DNA of 64,000 nt, from contig CAVQHI010000001.1 of NCBI GenBank assembly GCA_963712305.1, forward strand, positions 248,001 to 312,000, written 5' to 3'. The position numbers and the translations under genes were made by a program. The DNA comes from DATFNI01 sp963712305 (GTDB lineage: Bacteria > Bacteroidota > Rhodothermia > Balneolales > DATFMH01). Position 1 is the stretch's first letter, and the number at the start of each line of letters is the position of its first letter. The notes beneath the pieces are model-generated. The model was not told where the DNA came from. It worked only from the letters and a program-made list of their open reading frames with translations, and did not search any database. This document shows positions 27,420-36,950 of this stretch, piece by piece.

Positions 27420-29213
27420 ATGAACTTTATCAAGACGGTATTGGCCAGTTTCACTGGCTTTCTTTTAGGCCTGATCCTACTCTTCGTAATAGGCTTTTTC
27501 TTTATCATTAACATCAGTATTTCTTCCAAACCTGAACCGTACATCAGCAACAATTCTGTTCTCACTATTGATCTGCTCGGTGAAATCCCCGACCGATCGA
27601 GCACAAGCCCTCTCGACAAGTTTATGCGCAACCGTGAGTTATCGGAAGTGTCTTTGAAGAATCTTAAGATGAATCTCGATAAAGCCGCGACGGATAAGCG
27701 CATTAAGGGGATCTGGCTCCGCATGGATTATCTTACTACTTCCTGGGCGACTCTTGAAGATGTGCGTAATAAATTGATTCAGTTTCGAAAGAAATCGGGC
27801 AAATTTATTTATTGCAGCACGGGCGATATTGGATACAACGAAAAAAGTTATTACGTGGCTACAGCTGCTGATTCCATCTTCTCACCTCCTGAGTCCTACT
27901 TTGAATTTGACGGCTTTTATTTACAGACCACTTTTTACAAAGGCCTGATGGATAAAGTCGGTATTGAACCTGAAATCAGCAGAGAAGGGAAATATAAATC
28001 GGCCGTTGAACCCTATATCCGTAAGGATTATTCGGAGGCAAATAAACAACAACTCGGTGAACTGTTGAACGATATAAATGCCAGCTACCTTAAAGCTGTT
28101 TCGGAGCGTTCTGGTCACTCGGTTCAGGAACTGAAAGACTGGCTGAATGAGGCACCCCACATTTCGGCCAAATATGCGATGCAAAAGCACTTCATTGATG
28201 GATTACTCTATCCGGAAGAAGTGGTTTCGCATATCAAAAAACGACTCGGCTTCGGTGAAGATTCAGACCTGAATACAGTCGCATTTGACCGATATTCGGA
28301 AGTCAGTCCCGGTAAAGCGGGCCTTACCATCCCGAATACCAAAAATCGTATTGCTGTAATTTATGCAGAGGGTGAAATAGTTCCGCTCAAACCCAGCAGT
28401 TCTCCTCTTAACAACACCAGTTATATCACAGCTAAAGAATTCAGGCATGATCTTGACCGAATTGAGGCCAATCCTAACGTAAAAGCTCTGGTGGTGCGCG
28501 TCAACAGCCCGGGCGGCAGCGGCAGCACTTCCGATTTGATCTGGAAAATGCTTGAGGAAACGAAAAAGAAGATGCCCGTTATCGTTTCTATGGGTTCGCT
28601 TGCAGCTTCAGGTGGATATTACATGTCTGTAGCGGCAGACACGATTGTAGCCATGCCCAACACCATTACCGGTTCAATCGGTGTTTTCGGGACCAAATTC
28701 AATGCAAAGAAACTGTTTAATGACAAACTTGGTATCACCTTCGACGTTGTTAAATCAAGCAAAAATGCAGATTGGATGGTGCAGACAAAGCCATTTACCG
28801 ATTCCGAATCAAAGGCATTCCAGCATTATATTGATAATTTCTATGAGACCTTTGTAGACCGTGTTGCAAAAAGCCGTGGACTTCGGCCTTCCTATGTCGA
28901 TTCAATTGCGCAGGGCCGGGTATGGACCGGTCAGGATGCCCTGAAGGAACATTTGGTAGACGTTTTGGGTAATTTAGACGATGCCATAAGCATTGCAGCC
29001 CAAAAAGCCGGTGTGCAGAAATACACGGTTATCATGTATCCGAAACCCAAAAGCTTCCTGGAGTCATTTACTCAATCGCTCGATGCTAAAGCCTCGACAT
29101 TGTTTAATTCATTCTACCCGGGAGAACATGAAATTAGTCGATTTGCTCGTTATATTCATGAAAATCCGCGGCAAGTACAGGCCTTGTTGCCGGTTACGAT
29201 AGATGTTCATTAA
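27420..29213 (+). CDS. sppA: signal peptide peptidase SppA (67K type)
   Basis: Membrane-anchored serine protease that degrades cleaved signal peptides. The 597 residues start with one TM segment (about 10-35), then two tandem ClpP-like domains. The second holds the catalytic serine in VSMGSLAASGGYYMSVAAD. The general-base Lys should lie in the first domain (SREGKYKSAVEP). The RVNSPGGSGSTSDL segment is classic for SppA. The MBL-fold gene begins five bases after the stop, so the pair is an operon. Confidence 0.94.
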   Translation: MNFIKTVLASFTGFLLGLILLFVIGFFFIINISISSKPEPYISNNSVLTIDLLGEIPDRSSTSPLDKFMRNRELSEVSLKNLKMNLDKAATDKRIKGIWLRMDYLTTSWATLEDVRNKLIQFRKKSGKFIYCSTGDIGYNEKSYYVATAADSIFSPPESYFEFDGFYLQTTFYKGLMDKVGIEPEISREGKYKSAVEPYIRKDYSEANKQQLGELLNDINASYLKAVSERSGHSVQELKDWLNEAPHISAKYAMQKHFIDGLLYPEEVVSHIKKRLGFGEDSDLNTVAFDRYSEVSPGKAGLTIPNTKNRIAVIYAEGEIVPLKPSSSPLNNTSYITAKEFRHDLDRIEANPNVKALVVRVNSPGGSGSTSDLIWKMLEETKKKMPVIVSMGSLAASGGYYMSVAADTIVAMPNTITGSIGVFGTKFNAKKLFNDKLGITFDVVKSSKNADWMVQTKPFTDSESKAFQHYIDNFYETFVDRVAKSRGLRPSYVDSIAQGRVWTGQDALKEHLVDVLGNLDDAISIAAQKAGVQKYTVIMYPKPKSFLESFTQSLDAKASTLFNSFYPGEHEISRFARYIHENPRQVQALLPVTIDVH

Positions 29214-29218
29214 ACCAT

Positions 29219-30088
29219 ATGAAGATCGGTAATTTAACGATTGAACAACTTAGCGAAGGTCTTTTTGAGATAGGCCGTGACGGATCAATTCACAAGCTGA
29301 ATAACCGCCATTTAAAAAGGGGACGGCTTCGTGAACCCGGCAAACTGGGTATTCCAACTAATCCGCCGGTTGGTATCGATCCCGTACTTGTCATTAAAGG
29401 CGATATGAGAATCCTGCTTGATACCGGTCTGGGTATCGGATTGGATAATCGTGGGCACAGCAACTCAATTTCGAATATCCGGACAAATCTGGAAATTTTT
29501 GGACTGGAGCCGGAAGATATCACACATGTCGTGCTTTCCCACCTGCACTATGATCATAGTGCAGGTATTACTTTCAATGATGGCAATTTAAAGACACAGC
29601 CAACCCTGCCCAATGCTCTCTGTTTCGTTCAGAAACGAGAGTGGGAATATGCCATAAATCAGCTTGATAAACGTGACAGTAACTTTGGTGTGACATACGA
29701 GCTTGATGAATTGTACCGCCTGATTGCGGACGATCGCTTTGTCTTTATTGATCAGGACTTTTTTAAACTTGCCGACGATATAGATTTGATCTGGACGGGT
29801 GGACACACTCCGGGACACCAGATTGTACGTCTGACTTCAGGTGAAGATGTCGCCTATTTTTTAGGTGATCTTGTTCCTAATGATTTACTGCTAAACACAG
29901 GTGCTACGCCGCTTGATGAGGATACGGCCCGCACACGCCAAATGAAGCTAACATGGCTTCGTCGTGCGTGGGAAGAAGACGCAGAATTACTATTCTATCA
30001 TTCTATCTACCAAAAATCGGGTAAGCTGGCCAAAGACAAGTACCGCAACTACATACTTCAGGATAATACCAGTATCAAAGAATCATGA
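29219..30088 (+). CDS. MBL-fold metallo-hydrolase
   Basis: A 289-residue cytoplasmic metallo-beta-lactamase-fold enzyme. Metal ligands are visible in SHLHYDHSAG (HxHxDH), GGHTPGHQ and FLGDLVPN. The fold type suggests a lactonase-like or RNase Z-like hydrolase of unknown substrate; it lacks glyoxalase II or beta-lactamase hallmarks. It lies five bases downstream of sppA. Confidence 0.85.
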   Translation: MKIGNLTIEQLSEGLFEIGRDGSIHKLNNRHLKRGRLREPGKLGIPTNPPVGIDPVLVIKGDMRILLDTGLGIGLDNRGHSNSISNIRTNLEIFGLEPEDITHVVLSHLHYDHSAGITFNDGNLKTQPTLPNALCFVQKREWEYAINQLDKRDSNFGVTYELDELYRLIADDRFVFIDQDFFKLADDIDLIWTGGHTPGHQIVRLTSGEDVAYFLGDLVPNDLLLNTGATPLDEDTARTRQMKLTWLRRAWEEDAELLFYHSIYQKSGKLAKDKYRNYILQDNTSIKES

Positions 30089-30136
30089 TTTAGTGGTTCT
30101 CCCCTCTTAGTTGCACACAACACAGCCAATCTGAAA

Positions 30137-30156
30137 ATTATCCGAAACAGGATAAT
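30137..30156 (-). terminator. candidate terminator of rho
   Basis: ATTATCC (30137-30143) and GGATAAT (30150-30156) form a hairpin just beyond the rho stop at 30175. Read on the minus strand it is followed by TTTT. The stem is short. Confidence 0.4.
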
Positions 30157-30174
30157 AGTTTATCAGGTCACCTC

Positions 30175-31875
30175 TTATTGATTCATAGAAATCAGAAACT
30201 CGGAATTATTTCGTGTTCCACGGATTTTATCGAGCAGAAACTCCATGGCTTCCATCGGGTTCATCGTTGATAAGAATCTACGCAGGAGAACTACTTTTTC
30301 ACGCTCAGATTCGGAAACCAGAAGTTCTTCTTTACGTGTTCCACTCTTGAACACATCAATTGCCGGGAAGATACGGCGCTCAGCCAGTCTGCGATCAAGT
30401 ACGATCTCCATGTTACCCGTTCCTTTGAACTCTTCAAAAATGACGTCATCCATACGAGAACCGGTCTCGATAAGTGCCGTAGCAATAATCGTCAGGCTGC
30501 CTCCGTGTTCGATGTTACGGGCAGAACTGAACAACTGGCGTGGTTTTTTCAACGCCTGTGAATCGATACCCCCGGTCATGGTGCGTCCGGTGTTATCTGC
30601 AATGATATTATAGGCGCGAGCGAGTCGCGTCAGAGAGTCCATGAGTATCAGCACATCGTGACCGCTCTCAACCAGGCGTTTTACTTTCTCAAACACGATC
30701 TCGGCGAGACCAACGTGGTTTTCCGGTTTTTGATCGAATGTGGAGGCTACAACCTCGGCATTGGTAGTTGAGCGTTCCATCTCGGTAACTTCCTCTGGAC
30801 GTTCGTCAATCAGAAGAATAATAATTTTCGTATCCGGATTATTTTCGGCCACAGAATTAGCGACATCTCTGATAATAGTTGTCTTCCCGGTCTTAGGCTG
30901 GGCAACGATCAGTCCACGCTGTCCTTTTCCAACCGGTGCGAAAAGATCGACAATTCGTGTCACATAATTATCAGGTCGCCGTTCAAGTTTATACCGGTCA
31001 TCAGGATAAATAGGAAGCAGGTCTTCAAAATCCTTACGTGAATCCATGTCTTTAGGGATCTTACCGTTAACCCCTTCGACGCGAAGCAAAGCGAAATACC
31101 GCTCACCTACTTTTGGCGGACGAATGATCCCCAGAACCGTATCACCTTGTTTTAAACGGAATCGTTTAATTTGAGATGGAGACACATAGATGTCGTCCGG
31201 GCTGGCAGCATAGTAATAATTGACCGACCGGAGGAAACCGTATCCATCGGGGAGAATCTCAAGTGTTCCCTCGTTCAGCAGGTAACCGCCAAGTTGGGGT
31301 TCTATTTCGGCAACGCGTTCCTCCAGTGTTGTAGCCGTGGATTCCGGCAGTGCTTCATTCACCTTCCGTTTATCGTTGGAACGACCGTTAGGGACAGGCT
31401 GTCGCGAATCATTTTGTTGTTTCTGCCTGTCCGGTTTATTTGACCGTCCCTTAGACTGAGAATCGTTTTGTGGTTTTCGTCCGCGACGTCTCGGTTGTTG
31501 CGGATCGGACGACTTGTCCACTGTTTGTTGCTCTTGTGGCTTATCGTTAGGCATAGTTGAGGCATTTTCGTGACGATGTGAACGGTGAACAAACTTTCGT
31601 TTACCGTTGTCGGATCCTCTTTCTTTTTTATCAGATTTATTTGTTTTCACGCCATTCTGATGATTATTGGCGTTATGTGTTTTGCCAAACTCGAGTTCAT
31701 ATTGCGAACGGGAGTTGACATTCTCTCGAATCCGATCGATAAGGGTCTGCTTTTTAATACCCGTAACTGGCTTGATCCCAAGATTCCTGGCCAGTTGTTG
31801 TAATTCCTTAAGGGTTTTTTGATGCAGTGAATCCAGATCGTTCAGATCCAAATCAATTAAATGGACCTCAGACAT
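30175..31875 (-). CDS. rho: transcription termination factor Rho
   Basis: RNA-dependent ATPase helicase, 566 residues (E. coli Rho has 419). The N-terminal Rho_N domain (LHQKTLKELQQLARNLGI) is followed by a basic low-complexity insertion from about 60 to 190, rich in Asn, Gln, Arg and Lys. Then come the cold-shock-like RNA-binding domain (GFLRSVNYYYAASPDDIYVSP) and the ATPase with Walker A AQPKTGKTTI, Walker B LILMDSLTRLARAYN, and the R-loop region DRRLAERRIFPAI. Such insertions are frequent in Bacteroidota and Actinomycetota. Divergent neighbours suggest a single-gene transcript. Confidence 0.97.
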   Translation of the reverse strand: MSEVHLIDLDLNDLDSLHQKTLKELQQLARNLGIKPVTGIKKQTLIDRIRENVNSRSQYELEFGKTHNANNHQNGVKTNKSDKKERGSDNGKRKFVHRSHRHENASTMPNDKPQEQQTVDKSSDPQQPRRRGRKPQNDSQSKGRSNKPDRQKQQNDSRQPVPNGRSNDKRKVNEALPESTATTLEERVAEIEPQLGGYLLNEGTLEILPDGYGFLRSVNYYYAASPDDIYVSPSQIKRFRLKQGDTVLGIIRPPKVGERYFALLRVEGVNGKIPKDMDSRKDFEDLLPIYPDDRYKLERRPDNYVTRIVDLFAPVGKGQRGLIVAQPKTGKTTIIRDVANSVAENNPDTKIIILLIDERPEEVTEMERSTTNAEVVASTFDQKPENHVGLAEIVFEKVKRLVESGHDVLILMDSLTRLARAYNIIADNTGRTMTGGIDSQALKKPRQLFSSARNIEHGGSLTIIATALIETGSRMDDVIFEEFKGTGNMEIVLDRRLAERRIFPAIDVFKSGTRKEELLVSESEREKVVLLRRFLSTMNPMEAMEFLLDKIRGTRNNSEFLISMNQ

Positions 31876-32002
31876 GGTATACGTTTCAAATTTGCGTTAT
31901 TTCGGTATGCAACCAAAGATATGTTCAAAGAAAAATTATGTAATAAACACTGTGTAAGGGGAATAATACCGCTCGACCACGCGCCACACCACAGCCACTT
32001 TT

Positions 32003-33295
32003 TCATATGGGGTGGAGAGAATGAATCCAGCTCTTAACGGTAGCATAAAAGTAAAAACTACCGCCGAAAATTACGAAATCATCTTTTAGCTGGTTGAGTA
32101 TATGGATTACCTCATCCTCTTTGTCAGGTAAGCGTTCAATCTTCCCGAAGACTGACGCAACATCAACATAGCAAGCTGCTCGCGGTGTCTTAAGATTATA
32201 ATAAAGGATTTTTTTGAAATCCGAAAACCACTCACCCACATTATCGGTGAGTTTATCTTTCATTAAACTACAAATCAGCACAGCTTGCTGTCCCCTGAAA
32301 CATTCCCTGATGGTTTGTTTCTGTGTTTTCCAGGCTTCTGGATTGTGAGCAGCATCAAAATACCATTCCCTTCCATTTAATAAAGGTTCAAAACGGCCAT
32401 ATAATTCCGCATTAGAGGGGAAATGATGTAAAGAAGCTGCATATTCATTCCAAGTAACGGGATAAATTGGAAAAAGTTGTTTAACGACTGCCCAGCCAAT
32501 GGCAAAATTTACAGGAGCAATTACCTGAATATAATCACTTTCCAGATAACGCTCCTTATTATTGTCGTTAAACAGGTACCGCCCATCCTTTCTTTCTGGT
32601 TGATAGGATACATATTGAATCACTTCAGAGTTCTTTTCATCTGCAATGTTTTTTATAACTTGCAGCGCCTTATCAGGTAATGATCCAACAATAACGGGCT
32701 TATTTTTTTTGATAATTCCAGCCTTTTCAGCGGCAATTTTTTCGATTGTGTCGCCGAGAATGTCCCTGTGATCCATCCCTATACTGGTTATGACACTTGC
32801 AAGCGGTTTTACGACATTCGTAGCATCAAGCCGGCCGCCGAGCCCGGTTTCAAGGATCGCCAAATCAATGTTCTGCTTAGCGAACCACCAGAAAGCAAGA
32901 GCGGTCAGCAATTCAAAATACGTGGCTTTCTGTTCTTGCAGGACAGCCTTGTGTTGCTGAAAAAAAGACAGGATATCATCATTCGATATCTCCTTGTCGT
33001 TTACGCGAATACGTTCATTCAGACGAATGAGGTGTGGGGAGGTGTATAACCCAACTTTGAGCCCTCGATCCTGGTAAACCCGTGACAATAAATGACAGAT
33101 GGTTCCCTTGCCATTTGTTCCGGCCACATGGATGCCTGGGTATGAATTATGTGGATTATCAATCTTGTCCAAAAAGGCTGTAATCTGTCCAAGATCCATA
33201 TTCGCAGCCGACGCACCAATGTCCTGGAAACGTGGTATCCTGTTCAACCACTCTGTAACATCCTGAATGGTGTTAAAAGAAAATTGTTTATCCAT
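32003..33295 (-). CDS. folC: bifunctional folylpolyglutamate synthase / dihydrofolate synthase
   Basis: Mur-ligase family enzyme that adds glutamate to folates. The 430 residues have the P-loop HVAGTNGKGTICHL, then SPHLIRLNERIRVND, the LETGLGGRLDATN strand and SIGMDHRDILGDTIEKIA, all FolC/Mur hallmarks; DAAHNPEA marks the C-terminal domain. It is divergent from pyrD, 63 bases apart. Confidence 0.94.
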   Translation of the reverse strand: MDKQFSFNTIQDVTEWLNRIPRFQDIGASAANMDLGQITAFLDKIDNPHNSYPGIHVAGTNGKGTICHLLSRVYQDRGLKVGLYTSPHLIRLNERIRVNDKEISNDDILSFFQQHKAVLQEQKATYFELLTALAFWWFAKQNIDLAILETGLGGRLDATNVVKPLASVITSIGMDHRDILGDTIEKIAAEKAGIIKKNKPVIVGSLPDKALQVIKNIADEKNSEVIQYVSYQPERKDGRYLFNDNNKERYLESDYIQVIAPVNFAIGWAVVKQLFPIYPVTWNEYAASLHHFPSNAELYGRFEPLLNGREWYFDAAHNPEAWKTQKQTIRECFRGQQAVLICSLMKDKLTDNVGEWFSDFKKILYYNLKTPRAACYVDVASVFGKIERLPDKEDEVIHILNQLKDDFVIFGGSFYFYATVKSWIHSLHPI

Positions 33296-33358
33296 ATATT
33301 AGTTGAAACGTTAACTGGCAGCCGCTTTCGGCTCCTTACCAGAATAACAACTGACTGA

Positions 33359-34447
33359 ATGTATTATTCCAGGTTGCTACGATCTCTGTTGTTTCGACTC
33401 GATTCCGAGAAAGCTCACACAAGTACTATCTCAATAGCGAGGTATTCGAGTAAAAATCCGGTCTTAAAAAGCCTTGCACACAGTTTATACAATTTTCATA
33501 GTGATCGACTCGGGCAGTTCCAATCCGGTATCTACTTCGATAATCCCATCGGTCTGGCAGCTGGGTTTGATAAAAACGGCGAAGCTATTGGATTATACGA
33601 ATCACTGGGTTTTGGTTACGCTGAAATTGGAAGCATCACAGCCCGGCCAAGTGCCGGCAATCCAGTCCCGCGCGCATTTCGTCTACCAGAGGATCATGCA
33701 CTAATTAACCGCATGGGTCTTAACAACGAGGGTGCATCACGTATAGTAGAACGAATTCGCAGTAAGATAGCAGACATTCCTGTTGGCGTCAATATCGCAA
33801 AAACGCACGATCCGGCGATTAGCGGAAATCAAGCCATAGAAGACTACCTGATCAGCTACAAAATTGCAGCACCGGTTGCCGACTATATCACAATAAATGT
33901 CTCATGTCCTAATACCAGCGAGGGGAAAACATTCGAGGACCCGGATTCATTAAAAAACCTGCTCGGAGCCATCTACAAAGAACGGAAATCATATGATCCC
34001 CCCCTTTTTGTAAAACTATCGGTCGATTTGGAAGAATCCCAGACCCACGAACTCGTTTCGATATGTGAAGAATGTGATGTCGACGGCTACGTCTGTGGTA
34101 ATACTTCAAACAACAGAACCAACCTGAAAACACCAACCAAAAAATTGCAGCAGATTGGACGGGGTGGCTTGAGTGGTCGTCCCATCGCCCTGGCAGCAAA
34201 TCAGCTCATCAGGACAGTCAGAAGCCAGGTACCTGATAAACGAACAATCATCGGAGTCGGCGGAATCGACTCGTTCAGGACTGCCATGGATAAGCTTAAG
34301 GCGGGTGCCGATCTTCTCCAGATTTATACAGGATTGATCTACGAAGGCCCCGCGCTTCTCAAACAAATAAACCGTCACCTGGATCACTACCTTGCCCGGC
34401 ACGATCTCACAATAGTCAACCTTCGGAGGCACCTGGAAAGCACGTAA
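33359..34447 (+). CDS. pyrD: dihydroorotate dehydrogenase (quinone), class 2
   Basis: FMN enzyme that oxidises dihydroorotate to orotate in pyrimidine synthesis, tied to the membrane quinone pool. The 362 residues begin with the membrane-binding N-terminal helices of class 2. The FMN-binding core is GIYFDNPIGLAAGFDKNGEA, NRMGLNNEGA, ITINVSCPNTSEGK (with the catalytic serine region) and GGLSGRPI. The length is normal. Confidence 0.95.
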   Translation: MYYSRLLRSLLFRLDSEKAHTSTISIARYSSKNPVLKSLAHSLYNFHSDRLGQFQSGIYFDNPIGLAAGFDKNGEAIGLYESLGFGYAEIGSITARPSAGNPVPRAFRLPEDHALINRMGLNNEGASRIVERIRSKIADIPVGVNIAKTHDPAISGNQAIEDYLISYKIAAPVADYITINVSCPNTSEGKTFEDPDSLKNLLGAIYKERKSYDPPLFVKLSVDLEESQTHELVSICEECDVDGYVCGNTSNNRTNLKTPTKKLQQIGRGGLSGRPIALAANQLIRTVRSQVPDKRTIIGVGGIDSFRTAMDKLKAGADLLQIYTGLIYEGPALLKQINRHLDHYLARHDLTIVNLRRHLEST

Positions 34448-34508
34448 AAGAGTGTGAGACTTGAGTGTTAAGTGTTGAGTTTTCTAAAGTCTAAGATCTA
34501 ATATCCTA

Positions 34509-36950
34509 TTATTTCCCGCCTTCTTTCTTGGCTTTTTCCTTTGGGATCTCCTGAATGGCAGACTTCAATGTCTGTACATCGTCCTTTTTGTTGTAAGTAG
34601 GAAAATAGCTTGTGATCTGGTTTAAAATCGTTCGTGCACTGTCCCAATAAGCTCCCTGGTAAGGATAATACTCAATAAACGGCGGCGGCGTCAGCGATGA
34701 ATCGGCGATTTGTTTCCATTTTGCTTTTTCCTGATCGTTGAGATTAGTAGTGTTTCCCAATTTCGTCCGTGCAGTATCCTGCAGGTTTCCAAACGTCTCT
34801 TTTTTCTGTTCCCACTCTTTGTGCATCTGGTTCCAAATATCAGCAAGATCTTTATAGGCACTATCATTTTTGGCAGCCATGATGTAGTACTGAGCAGCGT
34901 TGTACAGTGCATCTGGGGCATAATCTGATACCGAATAGTTTAGGCCAAAAGAGCGTAACCGTTCAGCTGCTTTTACAGGCGACATATATTTCGTAGAATC
35001 AAGCAACTGATAATAATAGGTGCGCAATGTGTCCGTATCGGCCTCGGCCAGCTCCTGGCTATTATCAGCCGTTGAGTCGGAAACCAAATTTGTCGACTGA
35101 AGCTGAATCGTGTAAATGCTTCGTGGATACATCGATATGACCGAATCAGCCCATGTTTTCGCCCGCAAAGTGTCTCCACGATCATGATACAGCTGTGTCA
35201 GAGAATACATCGCCTGTGGCGCTACATTGGTATCAGAATATTTGTCGACGATGCTTTTATAGTAACTAATTGCGCTGTCTGGCATATTCAGGGACAAATA
35301 GAACACATTGCCCAGTTCATACTTGTGTTCAGCAATTTGTCTTAGGGTTTTGGCCCGTGCTTCAGGTGTCAAAGGCACATTGGACAAATCTATCTGGATA
35401 TTCCGCTGCAACTCCTGGTCGCTCATTGAATTCGAAACAATCGCAGAGCTATCGGCGCCTGCCTGGGCCATTGCATTTCTTATTGCTGTCATGCGACGCC
35501 AGTTATCCACCAGCGGCCGATCTCCCCAAATAGCATGAAAGGCCTGGCTGCCTTCCAGAACCATCGATGGGCTCTGATAATTCAGAAATCCGTAGTTACT
35601 CTGGTTCTGCCCGTTGCTCTGAATCTGACGAACATTAACCAGCGTATTTTTCTGCGTATTCTTGTTTTTTATCTCTTCTTTCAGCTTCTCAAGTTTTTGC
35701 TTCTTTACCACCGCAATAACAGAATCAAACTGTTGTTTCGGAAGTGAACCAAGCCAGTAGAGACTATCCAGATCGTGTATTTCCCGCCGTAATTTCGCGT
35801 ACTCACCGAATGATTTTGCCAGTTCATTTGCATTGAAACTATTTGGCAGCTTGGTCAGGTCCCTGGCTGCTGAGGACGCGGAATCAAAATAAGCTGCAGC
35901 AGTAGTGAGATCATGATAATGATCACGATAAATCTGACCAAGTCCATAATAGATTTGTGCCTTCGTGTTTGTATCCGGCGGTTTTATTTTGTTGCGCAGA
36001 TTCTGCTTGTAAATATATTCTGCCTGGTTGTATCGATTCATCGCTTCCAGTGTCTGCGCAATCTCGTAGTTCAGCTCGGGCAGGATATCGTAGTTTTTGT
36101 CATCTTTGCTCATAGCCGTAAATATCCTGAGCGCACGATTCAGATGCCTGCCCTTCCGGGAGACAACAGCCTGTTTCTTCGTAGCTGCTGATATCAGTTC
36201 ATATTCAGGATGTGTATCACCGACATGACTGTATGATTCGAATGCGGAATCAAAATCAGAAGCTTGTTCCTGTAACTGACCAAGTAGAAACCATGAACGG
36301 GCCTTAATTTCACGATCATCGAGTTCATCCAGTGCATCCTTTATTGACGAAATAGCAGATGTATAATCCTCAGCTCCTACCTGCAACTCGGCCAGTGCCA
36401 TCATCGTCTGGGCTTTCAAATGCTTATTCCATTTTGTGTCCGGGTCCCCAAGCTGACGTTGTAAGTAATCAATTCCCTGATCGTACGATTTCATTTCAAT
36501 ATTGGCGCGGCCTTTCCAAAACGCGGCGCGCTGCTGCATGATCGAACTCTTTGTAGTATTAGACAGCTCATCAAATTTTTGATAGGCGGAAACAAACTTA
36601 CTCTCGTAGAAGTATGATTTCCCGATTAGCAACAAGGCATCATCTGCCCATCTCGAGGTAGGATGATTCCGAAGCACGTCCGCACTCTTGGCGGTAGCCT
36701 GATCGAAATTATCGCTTCCAACATTTAAAACAGGGGTAAATACAGAGATAGGCTGCTCCGGATTGAGCGGGATCTTCTGCTTCTTGATCTGCTTCAGGCC
36801 GTCGTCAAACTCGTGTTTTGCATTGTAATAGGTGTTGTAGTAGGCGGTAAAATTATTCCACGAACTCTTTAAAACACCCCGGCAGCCACTCAGAAACACG
36901 CTAAGAAGCAGCGCTGACAGCAGTGGGAATATGTTACGTTTAAGAAACAC
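34509..36950 (-). CDS. large TPR lipoprotein, SprE/PorW-like
   Basis: An 813-residue lipoprotein. The signal peptide ends in a lipobox (SVFLSGC, Cys near 23), followed by SSWNNFTAYYNTYYNAKHEF, strongly like the start of SprE/PorW proteins that link to type IX secretion and gliding in Bacteroidota. Tetratricopeptide repeats fill about 80-330 and 540-640. Low-complexity Lys/Gln helices lie in the middle. The start is GTG immediately after the pyk stop (TGA at 36953-36951), so it is translationally coupled to pyk. The T9SS link is an inference from the N-terminal motif. Confidence 0.72.
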   Translation of the reverse strand: MFLKRNIFPLLSALLLSVFLSGCRGVLKSSWNNFTAYYNTYYNAKHEFDDGLKQIKKQKIPLNPEQPISVFTPVLNVGSDNFDQATAKSADVLRNHPTSRWADDALLLIGKSYFYESKFVSAYQKFDELSNTTKSSIMQQRAAFWKGRANIEMKSYDQGIDYLQRQLGDPDTKWNKHLKAQTMMALAELQVGAEDYTSAISSIKDALDELDDREIKARSWFLLGQLQEQASDFDSAFESYSHVGDTHPEYELISAATKKQAVVSRKGRHLNRALRIFTAMSKDDKNYDILPELNYEIAQTLEAMNRYNQAEYIYKQNLRNKIKPPDTNTKAQIYYGLGQIYRDHYHDLTTAAAYFDSASSAARDLTKLPNSFNANELAKSFGEYAKLRREIHDLDSLYWLGSLPKQQFDSVIAVVKKQKLEKLKEEIKNKNTQKNTLVNVRQIQSNGQNQSNYGFLNYQSPSMVLEGSQAFHAIWGDRPLVDNWRRMTAIRNAMAQAGADSSAIVSNSMSDQELQRNIQIDLSNVPLTPEARAKTLRQIAEHKYELGNVFYLSLNMPDSAISYYKSIVDKYSDTNVAPQAMYSLTQLYHDRGDTLRAKTWADSVISMYPRSIYTIQLQSTNLVSDSTADNSQELAEADTDTLRTYYYQLLDSTKYMSPVKAAERLRSFGLNYSVSDYAPDALYNAAQYYIMAAKNDSAYKDLADIWNQMHKEWEQKKETFGNLQDTARTKLGNTTNLNDQEKAKWKQIADSSLTPPPFIEYYPYQGAYWDSARTILNQITSYFPTYNKKDDVQTLKSAIQEIPKEKAKKEGGK

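Noticed and set aside
27263..27724. 153-codon minus-strand frame over the sppA start
   Set aside because: Antisense to a clear sppA coding region with no credible protein features.
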